A stretch of 64,000 nucleotides of DNA from Streptomyces sp. NBC_01428 (GTDB taxonomy: Bacteria; Actinomycetota; Actinomycetes; Streptomycetales; Streptomycetaceae): the NCBI RefSeq assembly GCF_036231965.1, contig NZ_CP109499.1, positions 2,852,001 through 2,916,000 on the forward strand, read 5' to 3'. The translations under genes and the position numbers were made by a program. This document shows, in pieces, positions 51,981-60,109 of this stretch; position 1 is the stretch's first letter, and every line of letters begins with the position of its first letter. The notes under the pieces were generated by a model. It ran no database searches. It saw nothing but the letters and a program-made list of their open reading frames with translations, and was not told the origin of the DNA.

Positions 51981-53389
51981 CCCGCGCGGGCCGCCCCCTC
52001 GTCCAGCTCCGCCGGCTCCTGGTCGCCGCCGCCTCCGCGGGCACCGGGTTCCTGCTGCTCTGCACGCTGGGCTACGCGATGAGCCACCCGGACGCCTCGG
52101 CCGCCGGCGCACTGCGCCTGGCCTGGTGCGTCGTCCCCCTCGCCGCCACGGTCTACTTCGCCATCGCGGTGGCCCGCACCGATCCCGGCACCCGCCCCCG
52201 GCCCGGCCTGTCCGCCGTCGGCCTGGGCCCGGGCCGGCTGATGGCCGTCTCCGCCCTCACCACGGCCCTGTCGACCCTGCTCGGCTCGGCGCTCGCCCTG
52301 CTCCTGTTCCTCCAGCTGCGCGGCGACCTGACGGGCATCCCGTTCGACGGGTCGGCGGCCGAGTTCCTCGCCGTCGACCAGGAGCTGCCCCTGCCGGCCG
52401 CCCTGACCCTGCTCGCCCTGGTGCCCCTCGCTGCCTCCGGCGCGGCAGCGCTGGCCCTGCGCCCGCGGGACGGCCGCGCGAAGGGCGCCGCACGGGCCTA
52501 CGGCCTGACATGGCTGTCGTCCCGCCAGAACGCCGGTGCGGTCCTGCCCGGCGCACAGCCGGACGGCCGCGGTACGCCCGCCGCGACCACGCCGGCCGGG
52601 TCCCCCGAGGTGTCCGAGCGGGCACCGGCGGACACGGACGGCACCGGCGTCCACTGGACCAACGCGGCGCCCTCCGCCGGCGAGGTGCCGGCGCGGGTCG
52701 GCGCCCAGGCCTCGGGTGAGGACGCGGACGCCGCCGCCCGCCCGGTCGTGGAGACCGGCTCCCGGGGGCTGCCCGCCGCGGAGACCGCGCCGAACGGTCT
52801 CCCCTGGGGTGCGGCCGCCGTCGCGGCCGGGCTGGCCGTGGAGACGTACGCGAGCCGTTCCGGACCGGCGCCCGCGCTGGCGCTGCCCGGCGGTTTCGTC
52901 GGCGGTCCGGCCGGGATGCTGGCCGGCTGGGTGCTGACGGCGGTCGGACTCGCCCTCGCCGGGCCCGCGATCACGTATCTGTGCGGGCGGCTGCTCCAGG
53001 CGGTACGGCCGGGCGCGCTGCGGCTGCTGGCCGGCCGGGTGCTCCAGGCGGAGGCGCGGCGCATCGGGCAGCCCCTCGGTGTGGTGTGCGCGGTGGCGTC
53101 GGGCGCGTTCGCCGCGACGGCGCTGTACACCGGCTCCCGGCCCGCGTTCGGTCCGCTGACCACGCTCGGCGCCCTGCTGGTCGCCGGGTGCACGCTGCTG
53201 ACACTGGTCACGGCCGCCGTCGAGGCGAAGCAGGCACGCGCGGACACCACGGCGGCGCTGCTGCGGATGGGGGCGCCCGCCGCGACGCTGCGCGCGGCCG
53301 CTGCACTGCGGGTCGGCACGCTGTTCGCCGCGTTCGCCCCGCTGACCTGGGCCGTCGCCGAGCTGGCCGCGCTTCCGCTGATCAGCTGA
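51962..53389 (+). CDS. ABC transporter permease/FtsX-like membrane protein
   Basis: Membrane protein of about 475 residues. The start is a GTG at 51962, inside the end of the ATPase gene. I see helices at about 18-40, 45-70, 85-115 and 135-155. A hydrophilic, probably disordered insert of about 110 residues follows (about 175-285, rich in P, A, T and E). Three or four more helices lie at about 290-475. The overall plan is a partial FtsX-type permease with a duplicated helix set and a linker in place of the MacB periplasmic domain. It must pair with the adjacent ATPase. Substrate unknown. Confidence 0.8.
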   Translation: MLALRLARAGRPLVQLRRLLVAAASAGTGFLLLCTLGYAMSHPDASAAGALRLAWCVVPLAATVYFAIAVARTDPGTRPRPGLSAVGLGPGRLMAVSALTTALSTLLGSALALLLFLQLRGDLTGIPFDGSAAEFLAVDQELPLPAALTLLALVPLAASGAAALALRPRDGRAKGAARAYGLTWLSSRQNAGAVLPGAQPDGRGTPAATTPAGSPEVSERAPADTDGTGVHWTNAAPSAGEVPARVGAQASGEDADAAARPVVETGSRGLPAAETAPNGLPWGAAAVAAGLAVETYASRSGPAPALALPGGFVGGPAGMLAGWVLTAVGLALAGPAITYLCGRLLQAVRPGALRLLAGRVLQAEARRIGQPLGVVCAVASGAFAATALYTGSRPAFGPLTTLGALLVAGCTLLTLVTAAVEAKQARADTTAALLRMGAPAATLRAAAALRVGTLFAAFAPLTWAVAELAALPLIS

Positions 53390-53521
53390 CGGACCCGCGC
53401 GGGCGCCGCGCGAATCTCCGGACGAATGTTCCGCGCGGTGCGATGAGTTCCGCGCGGACCGCCGGTCTAACCCTGCGAACGACACAACGCCAGCGGCACA
53501 ACGCGAAACGGGAGACCTCAG

Positions 53522-53929
53522 ATGTACCAGCAGATGATCTTCGTGAACCTGCCCGTGTCCGACGTGGACACCTCGAAGAAGTTCTTCACGGAGCTCGGCT
53601 ACACGATCAACCCGCAGTTCTCCACGGACGACTGCGCCTGCGTGGTCATCAGCGACACGATCATCGCGATGATGCTCAGCAAGCAGCGCTACGCGGACTT
53701 CACGAAGAAGCAGATCGTGGACGCGACGAAGGGCAGCGAGGTGCTGCTCTGTCTGAGCGCCGAGAGCCGCGAGAAGGTCGACGAGCTGGTCGACCGCGCG
53801 ATCGCCGTCGGCGGTTCGTCGACGGGCGACACCCAGGACCAGGGCTTCATGTACGGCCGGTCCTTCGACGACCCGGACGGCCACTCCTGGGAGGTCGTGT
53901 GGATGGACCCGGCGGCGGTCCAGGGCTGA
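53522..53929 (+). CDS. VOC superfamily (glyoxalase/bleomycin-resistance-like) protein
   Basis: A 135-residue protein with the two beta-alpha-beta-beta-beta units of the vicinal oxygen chelate fold. It starts MYQQMIFVNLPVSDVDTSKKFF and ends with the typical SFDDPDGHSWEVVWMDP. The glutamate in the last strand (WEVVW) is a possible metal ligand, but the first-module histidine position is not obvious. It may therefore be a non-catalytic binder like many PhnB-like members. The ATG at 53522 follows GGGAGACC. It appears monocistronic. Confidence 0.9.
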   Translation: MYQQMIFVNLPVSDVDTSKKFFTELGYTINPQFSTDDCACVVISDTIIAMMLSKQRYADFTKKQIVDATKGSEVLLCLSAESREKVDELVDRAIAVGGSSTGDTQDQGFMYGRSFDDPDGHSWEVVWMDPAAVQG

Positions 53930-54062
53930 GCAGCCCCCACTCCCGGTTCGAGTCCCGGGGCCGGAGCGCGGTACAGGGGTTCGCGCACCGGCCCCGCCGC
54001 CGTTCCCGGACGCCTTTCCGGTACCGGCCCGGGCCGCGCACCGCCGCCCCTACCATGGCCCG

Positions 54063-55178
54063 GTGCAGCCGACACCTCTTCACGCATCCCATGACCGTGA
54101 GATCGAGTCCCTCGCCGAGTTCGACGAGGTGGTCTCCTCGGGCGGCTCGCTCGCCCGGTTCCGCGTCCAGGCCATAGATCTGACGGACCGTACGCGCGCC
54201 CTGCTCGCCGTGGACACCACGGACACCGTCTTCCTCGGCTGCTCGATGGGCCCCGAGGCGGCGGCCAAGGTCCGCGCGTCGGGCGCCCTCGTCTTCCCGC
54301 CCGTCCCGGGCCTCCCCCTCGACCCGTACCGGGGACGCCTCTACTCACCCGCCGAGCTCTTCGACGGGCTCGCCGCGGGCTACGAGGCGACGCCGGACGC
54401 CCGCGCGTACGCCTGGTTCCAGCAGACCAGGGCGGACGGCGACATCTTCGCGTCGACGGTCCGCGCCATCCACGACGACTCGGTCTCGGACGCGCTCGAC
54501 GAACTCCTCGCGGGAGCGCGGGTCGTCGGCGTGATGGGCGGTCACGCGATGGCGCGCGGCACGGAGGCCTACGCCGGCGCCGCACGGCTCGGCCGCGACC
54601 TGGCGCGCTCCGGTCTCATGGTCGCGACCGGCGGAGGCCCGGGCGCCATGGAGGCCGCCAACCTCGGCGCGTACGCGGCCCCCTTCGACGACGGCATGCT
54701 CGACGAGGCGCTCGCCGTCCTGGCCGGCACGCCGTCGTTCACCCCGTCGGTCACCGACTGGGCCCGCGCGGCCTTCGCGGTGCGCGAGCGCTGGCCGTCC
54801 GGCGGGCCCTCGGTGGGCATCCCCACCTGGTTCTACGGACACGAGCCGCCGAACGCGTTCGCCGTGCACATAGCCAAGTACTTCGCCAACGCAACGCGTG
54901 AGGACGGCCTGTTGGCCCGTTCGAACGCCGGGGTCGTGTTCCTGCCGGGCGCCGCCGGGACCGTACAGGAGATCTTCGACAACGCGACGCCGAACTACTA
55001 CGAGTCACGGGGCAAGCCCACTCCCATGGTCCTCGTGGACCGCGTCCACTGGACGGAGCGGCACCCCGCCTGGCCCTTGCTCCAATCCCTGGCGCGGGAA
55101 CGGGCGATGGAGTCCCGGATCGCTCTCGTCGACCGGATCGATGACGCTCCGGAGGCACTCAAACACCTCGCCGGTTAA
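54063..55178 (+). CDS. LOG family protein (Rossmann-fold nucleotide-binding)
   Basis: A 371-residue protein with a C-terminal LOG/TIGR00730-type Rossmann domain (about 155-345). VVGVMGGHAMARG, MVATGGGPGAMEAANLGA and VFLPGAAGTVQEIFD are the sugar-phosphate/nucleotide loops. The last loop is normally PGGxGTxxE; here PGAAGTVQE replaces the second glycine with alanine. Classical LOG enzymes release cytokinin bases from nucleoside 5'-monophosphates; long forms like this have no known substrate. The N-terminal 150 residues form an extra domain. The start is the GTG at 54063. No partner gene is evident. Confidence 0.85.
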   Translation: MQPTPLHASHDREIESLAEFDEVVSSGGSLARFRVQAIDLTDRTRALLAVDTTDTVFLGCSMGPEAAAKVRASGALVFPPVPGLPLDPYRGRLYSPAELFDGLAAGYEATPDARAYAWFQQTRADGDIFASTVRAIHDDSVSDALDELLAGARVVGVMGGHAMARGTEAYAGAARLGRDLARSGLMVATGGGPGAMEAANLGAYAAPFDDGMLDEALAVLAGTPSFTPSVTDWARAAFAVRERWPSGGPSVGIPTWFYGHEPPNAFAVHIAKYFANATREDGLLARSNAGVVFLPGAAGTVQEIFDNATPNYYESRGKPTPMVLVDRVHWTERHPAWPLLQSLARERAMESRIALVDRIDDAPEALKHLAG

Positions 55179-55216
55179 TGTCTCGGCAAAGCCAACAGCC
55201 GTCCGGCGTCTACGCA

Positions 55217-55337
55217 TTGACAGCCCTTAGGCAACGCTTATAAACCTGTGAAACTCGTGGGGGTGCTGTTGCCAGTGAACGAAGCGCAGCAAATCCCCCG
55301 ACACCCCCCGCAGTTGCGCAACCTGTGAAGGGCAATC
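55217..55337 (+). promoter_or_regulatory. Near-consensus promoter and structured leader of the LAETG surface protein gene
   Basis: A perfect -35 TTGACA (55217-55222) and a -10 TATAAA (55239-55244) are 16 bp apart, unusually close to the vegetative consensus for this genome. The leader of about 87 nt folds into a stem: GGGGGTGCTG (55259-55268) pairs with CAGCA (55287-55291) plus CCCCC (55295-55299). Confidence 0.65.
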
Positions 55338-56021
55338 GTGTCCATATCTCGACGCACCGCACGTACCGTGCGAATCCTCGGCGTTGCCTCCGCCTCTGCC
55401 GCGCTCGCGCTCGGCGTGGCGGGCAACGCACTCGCCTGCAACATCCGTGACTTCTCGGCCGTCGCCTCCTGCGACAACGGGAAGGGCAGCATCACCGTGA
55501 CCGACACGGACGCCTCCGGCAAGGAAGCGACCGTCACGGTCTTCCTGGAGTCGAACGGCGCCGACGCCAAGCAGATCGGCAGCGAGAAGGTCAAGGGCAC
55601 CCGCGACGGTGCCACCGTGACCTTCTCGGAGAACTGGGGCCCCAAGGCCCAGTACCGGATCCACGTCGACGTCCCGGGCCTCGTCAACGAGGACGTCTCG
55701 CCGACTCTCACCACGTCGGCCGAGGGCTGTGCCTCGGAGTCCCCGTCGCCGTCCGGGACCCCGACTCCCTCGGACACCCCGAAGCCGTCCGAGAAGCCTT
55801 CGGACTCGGCGACCCCCTCGGCCGAGGAGAGCAGCAGCACCGCTCCGGCGGCCGCGGGCGACAACTCGCCGTCGGCTGCCGCCGGTGAGTCCAACCTCGC
55901 CGAGACCGGCGCCAGCTCCAGCACCCCGATGATCGCCGGCATCGCCGGTGCGCTCGTCGTCGTCGGTGGCGGAGCGGTCTTCTTCGGCATGCGTCGCCGC
56001 GGCGCCTCGAAGGCCAACTGA
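55338..56021 (+). CDS. LAETG-motif sortase-dependent surface protein
   Basis: Exported cell-wall protein of 227 residues. The signal peptide (about 1-33) ends NALA-CN. A beta-rich domain of about 100 residues contains two or three cysteines, including [20 protein letters not shown]-rich stalk (about 133-190) leads to the sorting signal: LAETG near residue 192, a hydrophobic helix ([19 protein letters not shown]) and MRRRGASK. LAxTG is the target of Streptomyces class E sortases; none is adjacent. The start is the GTG at 55338. It has a near-consensus promoter and structured leader. A similar protein without a sortase neighbour occurs at this place in S. coelicolor, from memory. Confidence 0.88.
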   Translation: MSISRRTARTVRILGVASASAALALGVAGNALACNIRDFSAVASCDNGKGSITVTDTDASGKEATVTVFLESNGADAKQIGSEKVKGTRDGATVTFSENWGPKAQYRIHVDVPGLVNEDVSPTLTTSAEGCASESPSPSGTPTPSDTPKPSEKPSDSATPSAEESSSTAPAAAGDNSPSAAAGESNLAETGASSSTPMIAGIAGALVVVGGGAVFFGMRRRGASKAN

Positions 56022-56036
56022 CCCACCCCGCACGAT

Positions 56037-56073
56037 CGTGTGGCCCGTCTCCTCCCCGGAGGCGGGCCACACG
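56037..56073. terminator. Bidirectional hairpin terminator
   Basis: Perfect 11-bp outer stem (56037-56047 and 56063-56073) with a further partial inner stem, between the convergent LAETG and thiamin-transporter genes. Confidence 0.75.
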
Positions 56074-56119
56074 CCTGTTCCGCCACGGACCCGGGGGACG
56101 GCCCGGACCCGGGGGACGG

Positions 56120-57142
56120 CTATCCGCCGAGCAGCACGATCTCGGCGGGGTCGAACTGCACTCCGACCGCCTCACCGGGCTCCGGCGCCTCCCGCAGCGC
56201 GCACGCCGCCTCCAGCTCCGGCGCGTCCCGGGGCTGGAGCCGTACGGCCACGTGGGTGCCCCGGAAGGTGCGTGCGGCGACCGTGCAGCGCAGCCCGTCG
56301 GCCGGGGCCACCAACCGGACGCCCGCGGGCCGTACGAGGAGCGTGCCGGGCCCCTGTGCGGCGCCCTCGGGCACCGGGACCTTCCCCCAGGGGGTGTCGG
56401 CGGCCTCGCCGCTCACGGTCGCGTCCACCACGTTGTCGAAGCCGAGGAACCGGGCGACGAAGGCGTCCGCCGGCCGCTGCCATACCTCAAGAGGCGTGCC
56501 GGACTGGGCGATCCGTCCGTCGCGCATCACCACGACCCGGTCGGCGAGCGCGAAGGCCTCCCCCTGGTCGTGCGTGACGGCGAGCACCGTCGTGCCCAAC
56601 TCTCCGAAGAGTCCGCGCAGTTCGACGACGAGCCGTTCGCGCAGCGAGCGGTCCAGCTGGCCGAGGGGCTCGTCGAGCATCAGCAGGCGGGGGCGCGGGG
56701 CGAGCGCGCGGGCCAGCGCGACGCGCTGCTGCTCGCCGCCGGAGAGGGAGGCGACGGCCCGGTTCCGCGCGCCGGGCAGGCCGACGAGGTCGAGCAACTC
56801 CGCGACCCGCTCGGCCTGTTCGGTCTTCGGGGCGCCGTGCATGCGCAGCCCGAAGGCGACGTTGCCGCCCACGTCCCGCTGCGGGAAGAGCTGGTGGTCC
56901 TGGAACATCAGGCCGACGCCCCGCCGGTGCGCGGGCACCGCCGCCTGGTCGCGCCCGTCCAGGGTCACACGGCCCGCGTCCAGCGGCTGGAGGCCGGCGA
57001 CCGTGCGCAGCAGGGTGGACTTGCCGCTGCCGCTGGGGCCGAGCACGCACACGATCTCGTGCTCGGCGACGTCGAGGTCGACCGCGTCGAGCACGGCCCG
57101 CCCGCCGAAGCGTACGGTCGCGCCCCTGAGGCTCAGCAGCAT
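56120..57142 (-). CDS. thiQ: Thiamin ABC transporter ATP-binding protein
   Basis: ATPase subunit of 340 residues, third gene of the riboswitch-controlled operon. The Walker A motif GPSGSGKST is near residue 37, the signature LSGGEQQRVALARAL near 132 and Walker B LLMLDEPLGQLDRSLR near 153, with the switch VTHDQGEAFALADR. A C-terminal TOBE-like domain (about 240-335) makes it longer than enterobacterial ThiQ (~230). The start abuts the permease stop (57142/57143). The thiamin assignment rests on the TPP riboswitch upstream and the ThiB-like receptor. Confidence 0.88.
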   Translation of the reverse strand: MLLSLRGATVRFGGRAVLDAVDLDVAEHEIVCVLGPSGSGKSTLLRTVAGLQPLDAGRVTLDGRDQAAVPAHRRGVGLMFQDHQLFPQRDVGGNVAFGLRMHGAPKTEQAERVAELLDLVGLPGARNRAVASLSGGEQQRVALARALAPRPRLLMLDEPLGQLDRSLRERLVVELRGLFGELGTTVLAVTHDQGEAFALADRVVVMRDGRIAQSGTPLEVWQRPADAFVARFLGFDNVVDATVSGEAADTPWGKVPVPEGAAQGPGTLLVRPAGVRLVAPADGLRCTVAARTFRGTHVAVRLQPRDAPELEAACALREAPEPGEAVGVQFDPAEIVLLGG

Positions 57143-58819
57143 CTAGAACTCCCCGGTCCGGTCGGTGCGTACCCGTTCCAGCAGCAGCAGCGCGGCCGCG
57201 CAGACCGCCATCAGGATGGTCGAAAGGGCCATCGCCTGGCCGTAGTTGAGATCACCGGCGCGCCCGAGCAGCCGGGCCACGGCCACCGGCAGCGTCGGGT
57301 TGTCGGGCCGTGCGATGAAGACCGTCGCCCCGAACTCCCCGAGGGAGACGGCGAACGCGAACCCGGCGGCGATCAGCAGGGCGCGCCGCACCATCGGCAG
57401 ATCGACCTCGCGCCACACCCGCCACGGTGACGCCCCGAGCACGGCCGCAGCCTCCCGCAGCCGCCCGTCCACGGCCCGCAGGACGGGCAGCATCGTGCGG
57501 ACGACGAAGGGGACACCGACGAGCGCCTGGGCCAGCGGCACGAGGATCCAGCTGCTCCGCAGGTCCAGGGGCGGTTCGTCCAGGGCGATCAGGAATCCGA
57601 AGCCGACGGTCACCGCGGAGACGCCGAGCGGCAGCATCAGCAGCGCGTCGAAGCCCCGTACGAGACGGCCGGCGCGGCGGGTCAGGGCCGCGGCCGCCAG
57701 ACCGCCGATCAGCAGGGCGATCGCGGTGGCGGCGAGCGCGTACTCCAGCGAGTTGCCGATGGCGGCGATCGGGGCGACCAGGAAGGTGCCCCCGTCGTCG
57801 TCGGCCAGCGACCGGTAGTAGCGGAACCCCGGTGCGTCGAGGGACCGCTGGACGAGGACGGCGAGAGGCAGCACGAGCAGGACGGCGATGCTCGCCAGCA
57901 CCCCGGCGAGGAGCGCCCGCTGCCCGGCGCCGCGCGGCCTGCGCGCGGTGGTCTCCGCGGACACCAGCCGCAGCGCCGTCTCACGGCGGCGGACGGTCGC
58001 GGCGTGCACGGCGAGGATGGCCCCGACCGCCACGAACTGGATGATCGTCAGCACCGCCGCCGTCCCGAGGTCGAAGATCTCGGACGTCTGCCGGTAGATC
58101 TCGACCTCCAGGGTCGAGAAGGTGGGGCCGCCGAGGATCTGCACCACCCCGAACGAGGTGAAGGTGAAGAGGAAGACCATGAGGGCGGCGGCGGCCACGG
58201 CGGGGGCGAGCGCGGGAAGCGTCACCCTGCGCCAGGCCGCGAGGCGCGAGGCGCCGAGCATCCGCGCGGCCTCCTCCTGCCGGGGGTCGAGCTGCGACCA
58301 GAGCCCGCCGACGGTCCGTACGACGACCGCGTAGTTGAAGAAGACGTGCGCGAGCAGGATCGCCCACACCGTGGTGTCCAGGCGTACGCCCCACAGCTCG
58401 TCGAGCAGCCCGCCGCGGCCGAGGAGCGCGAGGAAGGCGGTGCCGACGACGACGGTCGGCAGCACGAACGGCACGGTGACCACGGCCCGCAGGAGCTGTT
58501 TGCCCCGGAACTCGAAGCGCGCGAACACGTACGCGCCGGGGAGCGCGACGAGCAGCGTGAGCGCCGTGGAGGCGAGCGCCTGCCAGGTGGTGAACCACAG
58601 CACGTGCCGGATGTCGGGCTGGGCGAGGACGTCCCAGAGCCGGCCGAACCGCCAGCCGCCGTCGACGTGGAGCCCGCGCGCGACGATCGCGACCACGGGG
58701 TACGCGAAGAACACCGCGAAGAACGCGACGGGCAGGGCCATGAGGCCGAGCCGCGTCGCGCCCTGCCGACGGGCCGCGCGCGGGTTCCGCCCGGCTACTT
58801 CAGTACGAGCGAGGTCCAC
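57143..58819 (-). CDS. thiP: Thiamin ABC transporter permease (fused double permease)
   Basis: Membrane subunit of about 558 residues with about 12 helices, made of two permease units fused, as in ThiP and iron permeases. Each half has its EAA loop: QEEAARMLGASRLAAWRRVTLP in the first and LREAAAVLGASPWRVWREVDLPM in the second. I placed the start at the GTG at 58819, overlapping the end of the binding-protein gene. A later in-frame methionine near the first helix is possible. It is one of three genes behind the TPP riboswitch. Confidence 0.88.
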   Translation of the reverse strand: MDLARTEVAGRNPRAARRQGATRLGLMALPVAFFAVFFAYPVVAIVARGLHVDGGWRFGRLWDVLAQPDIRHVLWFTTWQALASTALTLLVALPGAYVFARFEFRGKQLLRAVVTVPFVLPTVVVGTAFLALLGRGGLLDELWGVRLDTTVWAILLAHVFFNYAVVVRTVGGLWSQLDPRQEEAARMLGASRLAAWRRVTLPALAPAVAAAALMVFLFTFTSFGVVQILGGPTFSTLEVEIYRQTSEIFDLGTAAVLTIIQFVAVGAILAVHAATVRRRETALRLVSAETTARRPRGAGQRALLAGVLASIAVLLVLPLAVLVQRSLDAPGFRYYRSLADDDGGTFLVAPIAAIGNSLEYALAATAIALLIGGLAAAALTRRAGRLVRGFDALLMLPLGVSAVTVGFGFLIALDEPPLDLRSSWILVPLAQALVGVPFVVRTMLPVLRAVDGRLREAAAVLGASPWRVWREVDLPMVRRALLIAAGFAFAVSLGEFGATVFIARPDNPTLPVAVARLLGRAGDLNYGQAMALSTILMAVCAAALLLLERVRTDRTGEF

Positions 58820-59886
58820 GACTTGACCCACTGGTCGCGGTCGGCGGCGATCTTCGCGGGGGCCAGGGTCTCCGGGTCCTTGGCCTGCGGACCGAACTTC
58901 GTGAACTCCTCGGGCACCTTGGCGGTGTCGGTGACGGGGTACACGAACATGTTCAGCGGCATGTCCTCCTGGAACTCCTTGGTGAGCAGGAAGTCGAGGA
59001 GCGCCTTGCCGCCCTTGCTGTTCGAGGCGTTGCTCAGCAGACCCGCGTACTCGACCTGGCGGAAGCAGGTGCCGTCGACGACCCCGGTGGGGGCGGTGCC
59101 GGGCTTCGGGTCGGCGTAGACGACCTCGGCGGGCGGCGAGGAGGCGTACGAGACGACGAGGGGGCGGTCGCCCTTGGCCTTCTTGCCGCCGGCGGACCCG
59201 GAGAACTCGTCGTTGTAGGCCTGCTCCCAGCCGTCGACGACCTTCACGCCGTTGGCCTTGAGCTTCTTCCAGTAGCCCTGCCACTGGTCGTCGCCGTACT
59301 TCGCCGCGGTCCCGAGCAGGAAGCCGAGACCGGGCGAGGAGGTCGACGCGTTCTCGGTGACGAGGAGGTTCTTGTACGCGGGATCGGCCAGGTCGTCGAA
59401 CGACGTCGGCGGCGCCAGCTTGTGCTTGCTGAAGTACGCCTTGTCGTAGTTGACGCAGATGTCGCCGGAGTCGATGGGGGTGACCCGGTGCTTGTCCTGG
59501 TCGACGCGGTACTGCCGGTCGATCCCGTCGGAGCCCTTGGCCTCGTAGGACTGGAAGAGCCCGTTGTCGAGAGCCCGGCTCAGCAGGGTGTTGTCGACGC
59601 CGAAGAAGACGTCGCCCTGCGGGTTGTCCTTGGTCAGGATCGCCTTGTTGACGGCCTGCCCCGCGTCGCCGTCCTTCAGGACGCGGACCGTGTACCCGGA
59701 CCGCTTCTCGAAGTCCTTGAGCACGCTCTTGGAGACCACCCACGAGTCGTGGGTGACGAGCGTGACGGTCTTCGGGTCCCCCGAGGCGCCGGCGTCGGAC
59801 GAGCCGCACGCCGACAGGACGGGCAGCGCGACGAGGCTCAGCCCGACGGCCGTGGCCGCGAACCGCTTGCTGGTGGTGGTGCTCAC
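58795..59886 (-). CDS. thiB: Thiamin ABC transporter substrate-binding lipoprotein
   Basis: Extracytoplasmic receptor of 363 residues for thiamin or its phosphates. The signal peptide carries a lipobox (LSAC, cysteine about residue 27). The mature protein starts VTLVTHDSWVVSKSVLKDFEKRSG and has DVFFGVDNTLLSRAL and FRQVEYAGLLSNASN, typical of the ThiB/TbpA family. The start is the GTG at 59886 with a perfect AGGAGG site 5 bases upstream. A TPP aptamer and a GC-rich hairpin precede it. Predicted role: import of thiamin, shut off when thiamin pyrophosphate is plentiful. Confidence 0.93.
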   Translation of the reverse strand: MSTTTSKRFAATAVGLSLVALPVLSACGSSDAGASGDPKTVTLVTHDSWVVSKSVLKDFEKRSGYTVRVLKDGDAGQAVNKAILTKDNPQGDVFFGVDNTLLSRALDNGLFQSYEAKGSDGIDRQYRVDQDKHRVTPIDSGDICVNYDKAYFSKHKLAPPTSFDDLADPAYKNLLVTENASTSSPGLGFLLGTAAKYGDDQWQGYWKKLKANGVKVVDGWEQAYNDEFSGSAGGKKAKGDRPLVVSYASSPPAEVVYADPKPGTAPTGVVDGTCFRQVEYAGLLSNASNSKGGKALLDFLLTKEFQEDMPLNMFVYPVTDTAKVPEEFTKFGPQAKDPETLAPAKIAADRDQWVKSWTSLVLK

Positions 59887-59919
59887 TGATTCCTCCTGGC
59901 TGACCAGGAAGAGACGCGG

Positions 59920-59954
59920 CCCTGCCCGGGACCTCTGACAGATCCCGGGCAGGG
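59920..59954 (-). promoter_or_regulatory. TPP riboswitch expression platform hairpin
   Basis: Perfect 12-bp stem (arms 59920-59931 and 59943-59954) with an 11-base loop, between the aptamer and thiB. The transcribed loop and stem edge read TCAGAGGTC (59930-59938). This is complementary, with one bulge, to GACCCTCTGA of the aptamer (60009-60018). A small CCTGG/CCAGG hairpin next to the AGGAGG site could also be involved. Confidence 0.65.
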
Positions 59955-59974
59955 CGCAACAGCTTGAGTGATGA

Positions 59975-60063
59975 CCGAACTTCCTACCCAGAATGACCTG
60001 GGCAAGGTTCAGAGGGTCTGCGGTCTGTCCCGCACTCTCAGCGCTGTGGCGCTCCCCTGTCGG
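59975..60063 (-). ncRNA. TPP (thi-box) riboswitch aptamer
   Basis: Read on the minus strand, the conserved blocks occur in order: GGGGAGC, GCTGAGAG, GACCCTCTGAACCT and GGTCATTCTGGGTAGGAAG. The closing P1 stem CCGA/TCGG is at 60060-60063 and 59975-59978. It lies about 90 nt upstream of thiB and is expected to repress thiBPQ when thiamin pyrophosphate binds. Confidence 0.95.
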
Positions 60064-60109
60064 AATATGAAGATGTAAGGGATATGAAGTTGTACGGACG
60101 CGCCTCAGA

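Noticed and set aside
53935..53965. A tRNA T-arm-like sequence (GGTTCGAGTCCCGG)
   Set aside because: The T-stem does not pair properly, only about 30 bp separate it from the VOC stop, and no acceptor, D or anticodon arm is present. It is not a tRNA and I see no repeat that would make it an att site.
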